In this document: piece by piece, positions 10,352-21,165 of the stretch
Layout of the letters: each line of letters begins with the position of its first letter
Position numbering within the stretch: position 1 is the first letter of the stretch
NCBI RefSeq assembly: GCF_000485595.1
Contig: NW_014577425.1
Coordinates: 1 to 30,319, forward strand
Direction of reading: 5' to 3'
Source of the DNA: Priapulus caudatus
Lineage: Eukaryota > Priapulida > Priapulimorpha > Priapulimorphida > Priapulidae
DNA: 30,319 nt
Notes under the pieces: generated by a model
Database searches by the model: none
Told to the model about the DNA's origin: nothing
What the model saw: the letters and a program-made list of their open reading frames with translations, nothing else
Position numbers and translations under genes: made by a program

Positions 10352-10794
10352 ATCGTATGTGTTCTTCAAAAAAGTTCTTTGAATACGACACGGTTTGACA
10401 CAGTTTTCCCAAATGATCGCATGTATTCGGTGCAAGTTTATTATCGGATTAGTGTTCTGTTGTCTATGACGGAATGCTGGGGGCTGTTGGGGATATTAGG
10501 CATCGAATTGTATTCAGCGTGTAGCGTTTCCAGTGTGCTAGAAATAAATGTGTGTCTCACGGCGAGCTAGCAGCTGATTTGAGCTGTGTTGCCATCGTGT
10601 TCCTGATGATAAGGAAGCAAAACAAGTGCTGTTACAGGTGCTTAAATAATATCCCCAACAGCCCCCAGCATCTCGTAGTTACAACCTGGTGCTGCCGCCG
10701 CATTATCAACTTGTGCCGAATACATGCGATCATTTGGGAAAACTGTGTGAAACTGTGTTGTATTCAAAGAACTTTTTTGAAGAAAACATACGAT
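10352..10794. mobile_element. 440 bp inverted-repeat element, arms of about 148 bp
   Basis: 10352-10499 and 10649-10794 are inverted copies, with long identical blocks such as TTTTCCCAAATGATCGCATG, CTTCAAAAAAGTTCTTTGAA and ATGCTGGGGGCTGTTGGGGA. The spacer is about 150 bp. No target duplication or coding region was recognised. Confidence 0.8.
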
Positions 10795-10799
10795 TTTCA

Positions 10800-11290
10800 G
10801 GTAAATTGGTGGTGTCATATGATTAAGGGAGAATCATAGACGAAAACAATGTAAAGTTTGAATATATTTATTCACATATTGATAGAATATTTACAAGTTG
10901 AAAACTATGCCAAACGCTGTTAAAACGGTGTCATACTCTTCTCTATTATGAGCTCTTGCTAGAATGCACATGTTTCCAAATTATAACCACAACCTATACA
11001 GCAGTCTAGTACAGGTACATTTACATTGTTAATGTCAAACCAAACTATTGGCGTGTTTCTGACTATAAATGATGAAAATGTTAAAAACAATTATCATGAT
11101 CACAGTTCATAGAAAGGCTATTCGATGTGGTGCTACAGTCATTTCAACAAATAAGAATATTAATATTGTTAATTTTGTTTTAACTGTAGAAAGTGTTTTT
11201 GTTGTTGTAAAATGAACATCATGTCTTTCCCAATTATTGTTTAGAACGCGAGCAATTGCTCTGAATTCTACGTGTGAGCATCATCTGGCT
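10800..11290. other. Upstream region of the tetraspan gene
   Basis: AT-rich with no clear TATA box in promoter position. GTTTAGAACGCG at 11240-11251 could be a splice acceptor for a 5' UTR exon, but this is weak. Confidence 0.3.
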
Positions 11291-11295
11291 TCGGG

Positions 11296-12186
11296 ATGAG
11301 CCTGGAAGGATGGAACAGACTAACACTGCAGTTGTTGGCCCTCGTTTTTACAATGGCATCACTCGGCTGCAATCTACTCGTGTTTGTGATCGTGACAAAT
11401 AATCCGCCAGACCTGCGAAATGACACCAACAGCAGCAGCAGCACGGATAGACAGGACTGGGATGCTACCACTGCTGGGGACAAGATACCAGAAGTAAGAT
11501 TGCCAGTGAAACTACCAAATCTATGCAGCAATGTAACTCCAGTTCACGACAGCTTCACCAAAACATGGTGGCTGACTTGTGCTTTGCCAGGTGCATCTAC
11601 AACTCCTGAACCTTCAAAGCCCTACGGCAAAAAATTACAGAAACCATCGCAAACCAATGTTTATACTCCAGAGCGTGTTTCACAATTGTGCTGGCACAGC
11701 ACAGAGAGAAGAAGAACTGGAAAGATTTGTCCCTTTGGATTTCTAGCAGCGTCTATTGCCATTTCTACTGCGCTCGTTGTTGGAACCCTAGTATCACTGA
11801 TAACTCGACGCATATTTGGTATATCGTGTAGTCAGATTCAGAATCGTCCATTATGCAATGCTGTATACGAGAATTCAGTTTTCATCGGCAACATCCTTTC
11901 TTCTCTGTGCTCAGGAATATTTATTGTAACTGTGTTGTGTTTCTCGACAGACGATTATGCCGATGAGCTAACAGGAAACATTCTGCACCGGGATGGTGGT
12001 CTTTTATTTGCCTCTCTGTGTATTGGGTTTTTGTGTACCGTGTGTGCGATTTCCTTTAGCTGGTATGTCATCAAACAAAACAGAACGCACTCTATATTTT
12101 ATTTTCAAATGAGCCGGCCTGAAGAAGTGAGACATATCAATACACATATCTTGGGCAGACAGTACCAGAGTATTAATAATGTTTAG
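11296..12186 (+). CDS. Intronless four-helix membrane protein, claudin/PMP22-like layout
   Basis: An uninterrupted 296-aa frame; an in-frame TGA at 11275 sets the first Met. Four hydrophobic segments are visible: residues 9-33, 146-169, 194-216 and 234-258, with short N- and longer C-terminal tails. This predicts both ends cytosolic, a large first extracellular loop (34-145), a small inner loop and a short second outer loop (217-233). Loop 1 carries three N-glycosylation sequons (N42-D-T, N45-S-S, N79-V-T) and Cys at 77, 95, 132 and 145. W92-L-T-C95 followed by a later Cys resembles the W-x2-C...C mark of the claudin/PMP22/EMP superfamily, but the loop is about twice as long as in claudins and the fit is loose. 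Family assignment is inference; that this is a real tetraspan membrane protein is well supported. It is flanked by repeats on both sides and has no neighbour in an evident pathway. Non-coding 5' exons cannot be excluded. Confidence 0.82.
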   Translation: MSLEGWNRLTLQLLALVFTMASLGCNLLVFVIVTNNPPDLRNDTNSSSSTDRQDWDATTAGDKIPEVRLPVKLPNLCSNVTPVHDSFTKTWWLTCALPGASTTPEPSKPYGKKLQKPSQTNVYTPERVSQLCWHSTERRRTGKICPFGFLAASIAISTALVVGTLVSLITRRIFGISCSQIQNRPLCNAVYENSVFIGNILSSLCSGIFIVTVLCFSTDDYADELTGNILHRDGGLLFASLCIGFLCTVCAISFSWYVIKQNRTHSIFYFQMSRPEEVRHINTHILGRQYQSINNV

Positions 12187-12256
12187 TAATGTTACTATAC
12201 CTATCTATTTATATTGTGTATTTTTTCATTTAAAGAACTTATATTTGTAGTAAACT

Positions 12257-12778
12257 AAAAAAATTACTTGAAACTTGAAATTGTGTTGCTATATTGAGGC
12301 TTCTTGTGTAATAATTAATCTTAATAAATAAGAATATTTGGCATGGTAACACCTATTGCCCAACTATTACACAATTTCACTGCACTGTTGCTGTTACTGC
12401 TACTGCTGCTACTACTGCAGATGGGGTTGTTGTCGTATCAGGTACTACAGATATGTACCCGAGGTAGTTTTAGGTTGTTTAGCATAATTTCATGTTTACT
12501 ATTTTTATATGAGGTATGTCTTAGGGTTAGTGGCTTTAGCGTTAGCGGCCAATGGAATAGGGTAGGTACAATTTCTGTATACAAGTCCCTTACGTTAATC
12601 TGACCTCCTTCAGGCGCTACTGCTGCTGCTCGCTGCTGGCTGTCTGCTCTTGGTCCTGTATAGTACGGTTGATAACGTTGATTATAATAATCAATTGGAG
12701 GTCGCAGAGTAATCCTTTCCTAATGACACTTATACAGATGCTAGCTTCACGCATTGTCGTGAATTTTAGTAAAAAAAC
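12257..12778 (+). repeat. Duplicated segment, copy 1
   Basis: Starts ACTTGAAACTTGAAATTGTG in the 3' flank of the tetraspan gene and includes the AATAAA, a CTG/CTA-rich stretch, GTATCAGGTACTACAGATAT and a CTGCTGCT region. It aligns with 13058-13694 with many indels. Confidence 0.75.
12323..12328 (+). promoter_or_regulatory. AATAAA polyadenylation signal candidate (tetraspan gene)
   Basis: Canonical hexamer 137 nt after the stop codon. It lies within the segment that is repeated near 13124, where the AATAAA is also present, so the signal may come from a repeat. Confidence 0.5.
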
Positions 12779-13057
12779 TGACTCCTCGCAATTGCATGCA
12801 ATATCCTGAGGGGGGGGGTACTGTTACAGTTCACAAGTAAAAATAAACTGCTTTTCAACATTTTCAACAGTAAAAAATAATGCTGTTTCTAACAGATCAC
12901 GGGGATAATCCAGTTTCCATATGTTCTTCTTGCAGTAGGTCAGGGTCCGGGGCGCATCCCCCCTCTGAACTTTTTAAAAAATTAGGCTATATTTGGCTCG
13001 GCATCTGGTGAATGTTTTGAGGCCTGTGACCTGGTCTCTGGAATCCGTGCATAACCC

Positions 13058-13694
13058 GAATTACTTCGAAACTTAAATTCGTGTTGCTATATTTTGAGCT
13101 TCTTGTGTAATAATTGAATCTTAATAAACATAAAGAATATTTTGGGCATGGTAACACCCTAATTGCCCAACTATTACCACAATTCACTGCAATCGTTCTG
13201 TTACTTGCTGACGCGCTACTTAACTGCAGAAGGGTCGTTGTCCGTATCAGGTACTACAGATATGTTACCGACGTAGTTTTTAGGTGTTTCAGTATTATGT
13301 TGGTCTATTTGTAATATGAGGTATGTTAGGGTTAGTGTTAGGGTGTATGGTAGGCTACGGGAAGTAGGGTTAGGGTACAATTCTGTAGTGACATAGTCTG
13401 GTACAAGCTTTGGTAATGACATTATTACGAACATATATGTACCTCGGGTACATATCTGGTAGTACCTGATACATAAATTGACCCGCGTTCAAGCGCTAGC
13501 TACTCTGCGCTGCTGGCTGCATTGCTGCTGCTGGCTGCCGGTGTTGTCATGTTATATGACGGGTATGTAGAATCAGTTTATTAAAGTGAGTTGCTGTTAA
13601 TCAAATTGTGAGTTTGCAGAAGTAAATTCCCTTTCTATAATGACTAGCTATTATACCGAGCCTACCTTCAATGTCTTGCAATTTTAGTAACAAG
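13058..13694 (+). repeat. Duplicated segment, copy 2, with an inverted sub-copy
   Basis: Parallels copy 1 block by block (GTGTTGCTATATTTTGAGCT, GGGCATGGTAACACC, GTATCAGGTACTACAGATAT, the CTGCTGGCTG region). 13435-13475 contains the GGTACTAC/GATATGTACC block in inverted orientation. Not protein-coding as far as I can see. Confidence 0.72.
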
Positions 13695-13865
13695 AGTCGC
13701 AGAGCGCTGGCTCATCTGTAGGTCTGTTGGCCTACGATTGATAATCGGTAAGGGAATCAGTCGTGCGTATGTACGTACATTGTGTTAGGGCGCCCAGATA
13801 CTGGCACGACACGCCAGTTGCGTACCTACATGCATGGTTAGGAACAGCCCACTACTGCCAGATGG

Positions 13866-13901
13866 AGGGTAGGGAGGGGGTGGGTGAGGTGGGGAGGGGA
13901 T
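13866..13901 (+). other. G-quadruplex-type G tract
   Basis: GGGTAGGGAGGGGGTGGG fits four G3 runs with 1-2 nt loops, followed by GGTGGGGAGGGG. Confidence 0.75.
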
Positions 13902-14164
13902 TCTACTAGCAAAGCAGTTCAGTCCTTGGTGGTGACAAGTGAACAAGATACCATGGTTAAGCCTCCTCTTGAAGGGTCAAAAAGGTTAATCCGAACTTAC
14001 TCTTCGCCATGTCAGCAGAAGGACAATTCCATGTCCTGTTCACATAAGGAGCCATAAAAATGCTAAGGGTCAGTCACGGGCTGAAGACACAATAAGAGGT
14101 GTTTTCAATGCGGGTCCGTCAGACCATGTCCTCAGAAAAATGTCTAAATCTGCCCTGTGCCCAC

Positions 14165-14177
14165 TGACCTTTGACCT
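14165..14177 (-). promoter_or_regulatory. Perfect DR1 nuclear-receptor half-site repeat
   Basis: The minus strand reads AGGTCAAAGGTCA, two AGGTCA half sites with a 1-nt spacer, the classic DR1 bound by HNF4 or RXR dimers. It is far from a recognised promoter and may be part of a repeat. Confidence 0.4.
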
Positions 14178-16290
14178 TGACTCCAGATTTCCGGCACAGT
14201 GATGGCTTTCCTACCATGATTGCTCATATGACACACCGACTATCACGAGCCTAGGTCAGGATGCGCGTTTAGATTTGTGCCATTGCCATTCGCATTGTCT
14301 CCCTACTACCTTTAAGTTAAGCCGAGTGAATGTTCCCGCCTTCTTGTTACACCGCGTTGACCTTTTGACGCATTTGACCGCCTCAGCTTGAGACAATCCC
14401 AACTCGTGTTGAACACCCTACGGCCCGCAGGAGGTGCCGATATCGTGACCGTACGGTCGAGCCGGATTTAAGATTTGTGTCGAACTGTTGACGCAACGGA
14501 CGGACGCTCGAGACGGACGGACGACCGCGCGAACAGCGACTGGATCGTATCAATGCGATTTCTACAACTGCACTGAGCTATCGTTCAGATGAGCTAAAAA
14601 AGGACTCCTCGCAATTGCAGCAATATCTGTGTTCCAGTATTTTTCCGGGACAGTGAATGAAAACAAAACTTCTTTTTTAGTCAATGTCTATATAAATATG
14701 GTATTGGTTTTAATTTTTCTCCTCACTGTATATCATTGCATATTCATATAAAAAAAACATAAACATAAAACCATACATACTTGAGTGAGCTTTCTTTGTT
14801 AATAACAGTACCGGTAGTAAGAGTACATACAGATAAAATGAACACAAATTACGTTTTTCATAAGGACGATGCTTTCTTTCTGTATTTAACTTTGAAAATC
14901 TGGTATTCATTCGCATTTAAAAAATCGAATACAGTAACATATTGAACTGAAATTCCCTGTCAAGTAAAGATCACAAATTTAATGTAACCTGCCTAGAACG
15001 TTCTGGGATTAGTTTCCCTTTCTAAGTAGAACCATTTATTTCCATTATATTTCCCTGCAGATCATGTGTGGTAGGGTTAGGCAGTTAACTGCCAGACCAC
15101 AGTTGACAGCCCCAATTCACAGTGTGTCAACATGAAACATCACATATCACAACATATCACAACATATGAGAAAGTAGTTATAAAACCTGATTTTCGTCAA
15201 AGTTGAAAGTACCACTTCGAATGTAGCTGTACGCAGCAACTTTACAGAATGATACACCATCAAAAACGTGTATCACGTATTTGTAACGCGTATTTGTACG
15301 CGTATCATGTAAACGTAAACGCCTAACAAGACAATTGCCACCTTTCACGGCAGATAGTAAGGGGCCGGTTGGGTGGGAACTCACTAGTATGTATGTATAC
15401 ATATATATCAAGAGCTATATATACCATTTACTTACACTTCAAACTCCAAAGTGCACAATATGAGTAGAAATGCTAAAGAAAATATTTACCAGTGTATTAA
15501 ATCAGGAGGCAATTAACACTAACTAATAATAATGTTAATGAGCACTTAATTATATGGGAACAGATATGCATGCAGTGCACGTCTACCAATAATTTCATTG
15601 CATAGATTTTGGCAATTACCATCAATTGATACCGTCCAGTGCCTTATATCAGTTATATCATAGTGGCACCAAGATTAAGTAACAGGTAGTAACTATTTAT
15701 TACCAATGCCGATATAGGATACAGAGCTTGGTGAAGATATACAAAATGTACATGGAAGAAAGAAATTTCCGAGGCAGCTCTAGATGTATGCTCTCACTGC
15801 TAGTGACAGTAAACACTATAATTAGAAAGAGGTAATCCCAATAACTAATTATAAATACAAGATGTCCATCATATCGTCAGGTGATTAATCACAAATTTGA
15901 AATCTCCTGGAGCCAGCTTAATATATTGAACATAAAATGGCCATACCTAGTATATAGCTGAAAGGGACAACCATACAATTTTGTTGCTCTAATCTTTGGT
16001 TTGGAAAGATGAGAAAAATAAATCCCATCATTAACGATATTCTTGTCTTTTAATTGTGTTCAGTAATCACAATAGGCGATCTCACATAACAGTGTCATTT
16101 TTCCTTCCCTAAATTACCAAAATTAAAACGATTTTACCATGAGCCAGGTTGAACTAATAAACTTATAGAATTCGACAAGGCGTACGTGTGCACACTTGTT
16201 TGCTCATTTGGGTTTCCTCGTTTAACAAATGTATCGATTCCTAATCACTAGATATAGCCGAGATGCCCGAGATATTTAGACTTGGTATTA

Positions 16291-16515
16291 AGCTGGGTTT
16301 ACACTACCGACTTTGTGTTGGCAAATTGGCGAATTGGACCAACTTCCCAACTATACAACCAACAATCGGCAGTGTAAACGCAAAAGTTGCGCGACCAACC
16401 GATCGATAGCAACTAGTTGGAGATTAGAACATGATCTATTTTCACCAACTCGGAGTTGCCGAATTGCGAAATTGGTCCAATTCGTCAACATAAAGTTGGT
16501 AGTGTAAACCCAGCT
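16291..16515. mobile_element. 225 bp MITE, TTA target duplication (PIF/Harbinger-like)
   Basis: Ends AGCTGGGTTTACACTACC and its complement GGTAGTGTAAACCCAGCT, flanked by TTA at 16288-16290 and 16516-16518. Inner blocks such as AATTGGACCAACTT also recur inverted. A 3-bp TTA duplication is typical of PIF/Harbinger. Superfamily assignment is inference. Confidence 0.85.
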
Positions 16516-16519
16516 TTAG

Positions 16520-17050
16520 GTAGGTTGGCTTGTGCTGACCTAGCATGCACATTATAAGAAACACCAACTTCGAGTGTATACTAAACAACAAAAGACATAT
16601 AATATAGGATAATACAAGGCGTCAATACAAGAAAAACACTTAAAAAATAATTACTCGGGATTCAATTCGATACTGACTAGAAATAAATTATGGCTGATAT
16701 AATTTGGCAAAATAATTATTATTTTATAATGTAGAATTATATAAAGTATTGTATGTATTGAATAGAATAGCATCCACACACTTTCTGCAACTTGTCATAC
16801 AAAGTAATTATCAAGACAAATTATTACGAAGGTAACAGTCCCACTGACTGAAACAACTCCAGACAAAGACATTTAAATGTATGTGACAGTAATACTGTAT
16901 AAACTTATTTTTCCCAAAATGGGTGAAACAAACTGTTGCCATACATGTAACCGTCTACATGTTTACCTCGGACGCGTCCCATCGAGGTATTTCACTCGAC
17001 AAACCCAGGTGCTGCTTGGAAATACGATAACAATTGCAATAAAAACATTT
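16520..17050. other. 3' flank of the RING gene
   Basis: AT-rich. No gene was recognised and no clean minus-strand AATAAA was found close to the stop. Confidence 0.3.
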
Positions 17051-17055
17051 CCCGC

Positions 17056-18746
17056 TCATACGACTTCTATCTGCACGTTTGAATGAAGGACCGGTTGCGT
17101 TTCCGCTGGCGACGGTGGCTCCACCTGCATGGCTCGCTCCGCGGTAGCCACTTGTCGCTCATGTTCGTGTTGTGTGTAGTGAGGTCTCCGCAGCGGCTTC
17201 TGTGATGACCGGATGAACGCCCGGACTGTCGTCTTACACACCGGACACGTATTTCGCAAGTACAGCCAATCTTCTAGACATCTGGAAATTGTGGTAGTGT
17301 GGATTAGTAGTGAACTATTGGAAACAGCAAATGCAGCTAACAATTACTGCAAGTCTTTGGAGGGTTCGACTCACTACCTTATAATCTGTTAAATAACTAA
17401 TAATTATACTGGCTGCAAACGAAATGTGTACTCCAACAATGATACCGCAATTTCATTCAATATATTTATTGACATGGCAAACTTCCCCACTCCATTATCC
17501 TTATTTCATAAAGCTTCACCATTTGCCCCCTGGTGAGAAGTCTACAATGGGTCTATTAGTAACTACTAACCTCTTATGAAATGCATGATTGCACTTGCAT
17601 AATGCTACATTTTCCTTCCATCGGTAGTCTTCTAAACATATTGCACATATCTGTTGAATAAACAAGTAAAGACATTTAAGTAAGATGAGTCAGGCGTTTA
17701 AGTGCCAACTCTTATGGCTAGTCTAGAAACAGTCAAATGGCAGAGATGGTTTTTTTTACATAACTTTCTTTACAATAGCATTTACTATCTTTCATAGTAT
17801 ATAAGTTATAACACAAAAGGCTTATTCAACAGAATATACTCACATCACTCTTTGTCCTCTTCTGCAATCCTTTATATTGTATCTGTTTAATAAACGTAAT
17901 TGGTTTATAAAAAATTGTGAGTAGGCATATTAAAATTATTTTTAACATCAGCATGATGCTCTCTATCCTGTACAACATACATACTAAATCTCGTACATAC
18001 TCTATACCCTTTAATATTTGTCTAATTAAATCTATAAGTAGCTATATATTATAAAACTATTTTCAGAAAAGTTTATATGCTTTTATATAGTACAAAATAA
18101 ACTACTACAATTAAACATTAATAGTTGTAAAAGAGTTACGTAAGGCCATGAATTTGCATTTGTGTGGCTTTATAGGAATCAACAATTCGCTTTTTTATCA
18201 CTTACCATCTTGTATCCAAGCTCTCTGTTTGCCATCTTGTTTAATCTAACAAATACAAGACTTTCTTTATCTCTCAAAATACACATCAGGTGGCTTGGTA
18301 CGCACAGATAATAAGATATTAACGGTCTATTTGCATAACAGACACAGTATGTTGTAAGTCCAATGATCATTTATGTGGTGATAGTAATATTTAACAGAAA
18401 ACTTCACACTTATTGCATGTATTTGAGACATAAGAATCACTTCATGAGACATGTTGTGAAAAAATTACCATGAAAATGCAAATTTAAAGGTATACTTGTT
18501 TAACCTAGTCTCAGGTAAACTGCACTAATTAAAATAAGAAAAACATTGTCTGTGCTTCTAATAACGAAAGAAGACTTAAAACAGATATGAAGTCGTTACA
18601 GTGTTTTAAGGAAAAGTTGTCACAATAGCGGTACTGTACCACACTTACCTCCAAACATAGCAGCAGAACACTAAAGTTACAATAAACATCAAAGTAGCGA
18701 TACCAGCCACTGGGAGCACAACGTTCAAAGAAAACATTTCCATCAT
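17056..18746 (-). CDS. RNF24: RNF24/RNF122-like membrane RING-H2 E3 ubiquitin ligase (five coding exons)
   Basis: A small single-pass membrane protein that would ubiquitinate substrates at ER/Golgi-type membranes, as known for RNF24 and RNF122. Exons in reading order on the minus strand: 18746-18649, 18245-18206, 17882-17844, 17650-17571, 17281-17056, all with GT-AG introns (403, 323, 193 and 289 bp). Phases agree and give 483 nt, 160 aa; the human proteins are about 150 aa. Residues 8-30 form the membrane helix, followed by FCCYVWRLNKMANRELGYK, which is like the [20 protein letters not shown] stretch of RNF24. Residues 61-101 form a perfect RING-H2: CAIC, 14 residues, CNHAFHKRC, 10 residues, CPVC. 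The tail (102-160) is proline- and glutamine-rich with no recognised domain. An in-frame TGA 18 nt upstream supports the start, though the second or third Met is possible. Two exons are micro-sized (40 and 39 nt). I cannot separate RNF24 from RNF122; this may be the pre-duplication form. Confidence 0.93.
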
Positions 18747-18749
18747 CTT

Positions 18750-19900
18750 GCAACCTAAAGATCAATCGTCTGCCTCACTCATAGAAACCTGCAAATTCAT
18801 AAGAGAAGCACCATTAGTAGGTCATGCAATTTCATTAAAATAAATTTGGATTTGTGGCAATAACTGTAATATAATAAAACCTACATTGTAATTTTTAACA
18901 AAATCTTTGAAAAGCACAATATGCATATATCCAAATAAATAGATGCATTAAAGAATAAATACTTATTCTTACTTATTCTTCTCTTCTGCATTAATTAATA
19001 TATATAATGTAACTGTAAAAACACCTCATATTAACTTGGCAAATATAAATGCAGAATTATAGTCTTCTGCTATCTCACAATAGAAAAGATACTAGATGGA
19101 CAAATAGACAAACAAATAGTTAGACAGTGTGACAAACAGATAGATAGATAGACATAGATAAATCAGACATGGTAATTTTCCGCACACCCACGGATTTGAC
19201 AGTTCCCTGGGGCAATCCAGTGAATTCTGAGAAAATTTCATGGGGTAACAATGTACTTTGTTTCGTTTATAATATATTGGGTTCAATATAGTATATGCTC
19301 GCTAAAATGGTTGGTAAGGTTGGATCATGCTGCCTATACTGCCAAAATAGCCAATGCCATCCAAGGTCTACAGATGAGGACAAAGTAAACAAAGTTGTCA
19401 ACGGTCTGAAAAAAACAAGTTTTCATGGTCATGGCTAGAAAAGGCACTGACTATCACCATAAATTTGACTGATCCGGTGTGTTTACTGTACATACGTAAA
19501 TAATAAAATGGCTCCTAAAGCAGGCATCATTTTCAATAGCTTTTATTAGCAAGTTAAGGGAATGGCTGCGTATTTACCAAGTAGGAGTGTAGAAATTTGA
19601 ATAAGAATGACTCGACTGTAGAGAAAGACTATAGGGCGCGATTCTTCTCTTCAGTTTACTGACAAATGTGTTCAACTATTTGGTAAAACTAAACTAGTAC
19701 AACATGAAATATTATCATGTTTATCAAAAATTCCCTGATTTTTTTGGACAATAATTTTCAACCATGATCTGAGGTGACATTAGAAGTCTGAAGATAGCAC
19801 CGAATTGATCCTCATGTCTAGACCTCTACAACTTCTTGAGCTCAACCAATGACCCCAAGGAAAATGTATAGTTGTGCACAGGAAGTTCCTTCAATAAATT
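18750..19900. other. Upstream region of the RING gene
   Basis: AT-rich, with a short GATA microsatellite near 19130-19160. The promoter should lie here but no TATA box stands out. No other gene is seen. Confidence 0.3.
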
Positions 19901-19917
19901 TAATCTCATTCCCTATG

Positions 19918-20312
19918 GTTGATAGGTAGATAAATTGGATGGATGGATGTAGAGATAGATGAATGGATGGAAGAGTAGATAGATAGATAGAAACAGAGAT
20001 AGATCGATAGAAAGATAGACAGATAAATATATAGATAGATAGATATAGATACAGATAAAGAGAGTTATCAGGGGAGAGAGAGGTATATAGATATAAATAG
20101 AGGTAGATAGATAGATAAATTAATAGATAGTTTATAGATAGAAGGGGAGAGAGAGAGAAAGAGAAAGAGAGAAGAGAAAGACAGGCGGGCAGATAGACAG
20201 ATAGACAAACACGCAGATAAATAGATAGATAGACAGACACGCAGATAAATAGATAGATTGACAGACACGCAGATAAATAGATAGATAGACAGACACGCAG
20301 ATAAATAGATAC
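19918..20312. repeat. GATA/GACA-type microsatellite
   Basis: Repeats of GATAGATAGACA and, at 20206-20300, about four units of AGACAGACACGCAGATAAAT followed by AGATAGAT. The minus strand translates to spurious Ser-Ile-Tyr-Leu repeats. Confidence 0.9.
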
Positions 20313-20547
20313 ATAAGGGGGTTATTCTCCACCATTGACATTGTGCATGCATGTTTCAGAAGTTCAACTTCAGGTGGTCACAACCTATCAAGTTACTAGC
20401 TGTATAGTTGTACATACATGTACAGCGTGGAGACAGATTAGAAGAATTAACACAGATGAATGATTGAGCCGCCTAACTGTCTTGATGGACCTCGTTATCA
20501 GAACAACGTAAACAATAATCGTGACTAAAAGTTGGAGTAAAACTAAA

Positions 20548-20683
20548 GGCCGTGGCTACGCGACCGGTTCCAGATGAGGAGCCACTAGGCTACGCGTCCG
20601 GACATCCATCTCACACAGTGAGCTTGCGACACGTACACGCATGATTGCGCAACGGGACGCTCTGCTGATTGCCTTGTGTGACA

Positions 20684-20715
<32 letters not shown>

Positions 20716-20893
20716 ATGGGAATGTGTATGTGTATGCGTGAGAGAGAGAGAGCCTCAGAGAGGTATGTGTGTGTGAGAGAGAGAGAAAAAGAGAGAGAGC
20801 GAGAGAGAGAGAGCTGCGAGTGTGTGTGTGTGAGAGAGAGAGAGCGAGAGAAGACGAGGCTAGGCGACCGGTTCCGGACGCGTAGCCACTGCG
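20548..20893. mobile_element. 346 bp fold-back element with GT/GA core and 9-bp target duplication
   Basis: Flanked by AAAACTAAA at 20539-20547 and 20894-20902. Termini contain GTGGCTACGCG and its complement CGCGTAGCCAC. Inner blocks CGACCGGTTCC and CGCGTCCGG appear in both orientations. The core (20683-20855) is TGTGTG/GAGAGA microsatellite. No coding capacity. Confidence 0.85.
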
Positions 20894-20943
20894 AAAACTA
20901 AAAGTAAAAGTAAAACATTATATTTAATGATTTACTAATTTAG

Positions 20944-21165
20944 GCCTAGAGACTCGCAGCTAAGGCCTGCATACCTCCCAAATCCCATTGGTTGATACAT
21001 ATCACGTGCCTGAAACTCCTGTTTTAATAATTCCTTTTTTGGTGCATTGTGACCCTAACCCTAACCCTAACCCTAACACTACTTAGAATTTAATTTAAAA
21101 AATTAACTATATTTGTATCAACCAATGGGAGTTGGGAGGTATGCAGGCCCTAGCCGCGAGTGGCC
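20944..21165. mobile_element. 220 bp fold-back element with CCCTAA repeats, right arm interrupted
   Basis: GCCTGCATACCTCCCAAATC and CATTGGTTGATACA (20966-21000) recur inverted at 21115-21150, with CTCGCAGCTA/TAGCCGCGAG further out. CCCTAA x4 at 21053-21076 lies in the loop. The 21166-21750 element is inserted in its right arm. No target duplication was found for this one. Confidence 0.75.
21053..21076 (-). repeat. Interstitial telomere-like (CCCTAA)4
   Basis: Four perfect CCCTAA units inside a fold-back loop. Confidence 0.9.

Larger units (their letters stand above)
13695..16280. other. Gene-poor sequence, possibly old repeats
   Basis: 13920-14560 is less AT-rich and reads like an old interspersed repeat (GACGGACGGACG-type words near 14495-14525). 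GACTCCTCGCAATTGCA near 14603 repeats 12780. 14640-16280 is AT-rich with frames under 80 codons and no recognised gene. Confidence 0.35.

Noticed and set aside
17350-17372. tRNA B-box-like GGTTCGACTC
   Set aside because: No A box, acceptor stem or cloverleaf can be drawn around it, and it lies in an intron of the RING gene.
18529-18765. A 78-codon minus-strand frame overlapping the first RING-gene exon
   Set aside because: It reads the exon in a different frame. The frame that splices correctly gives the membrane helix and matches RNF24.
19842-20352. Ser-Ile-Tyr-Leu repeat proteins on the minus strand
   Set aside because: Translation of GATA/GACA microsatellite.
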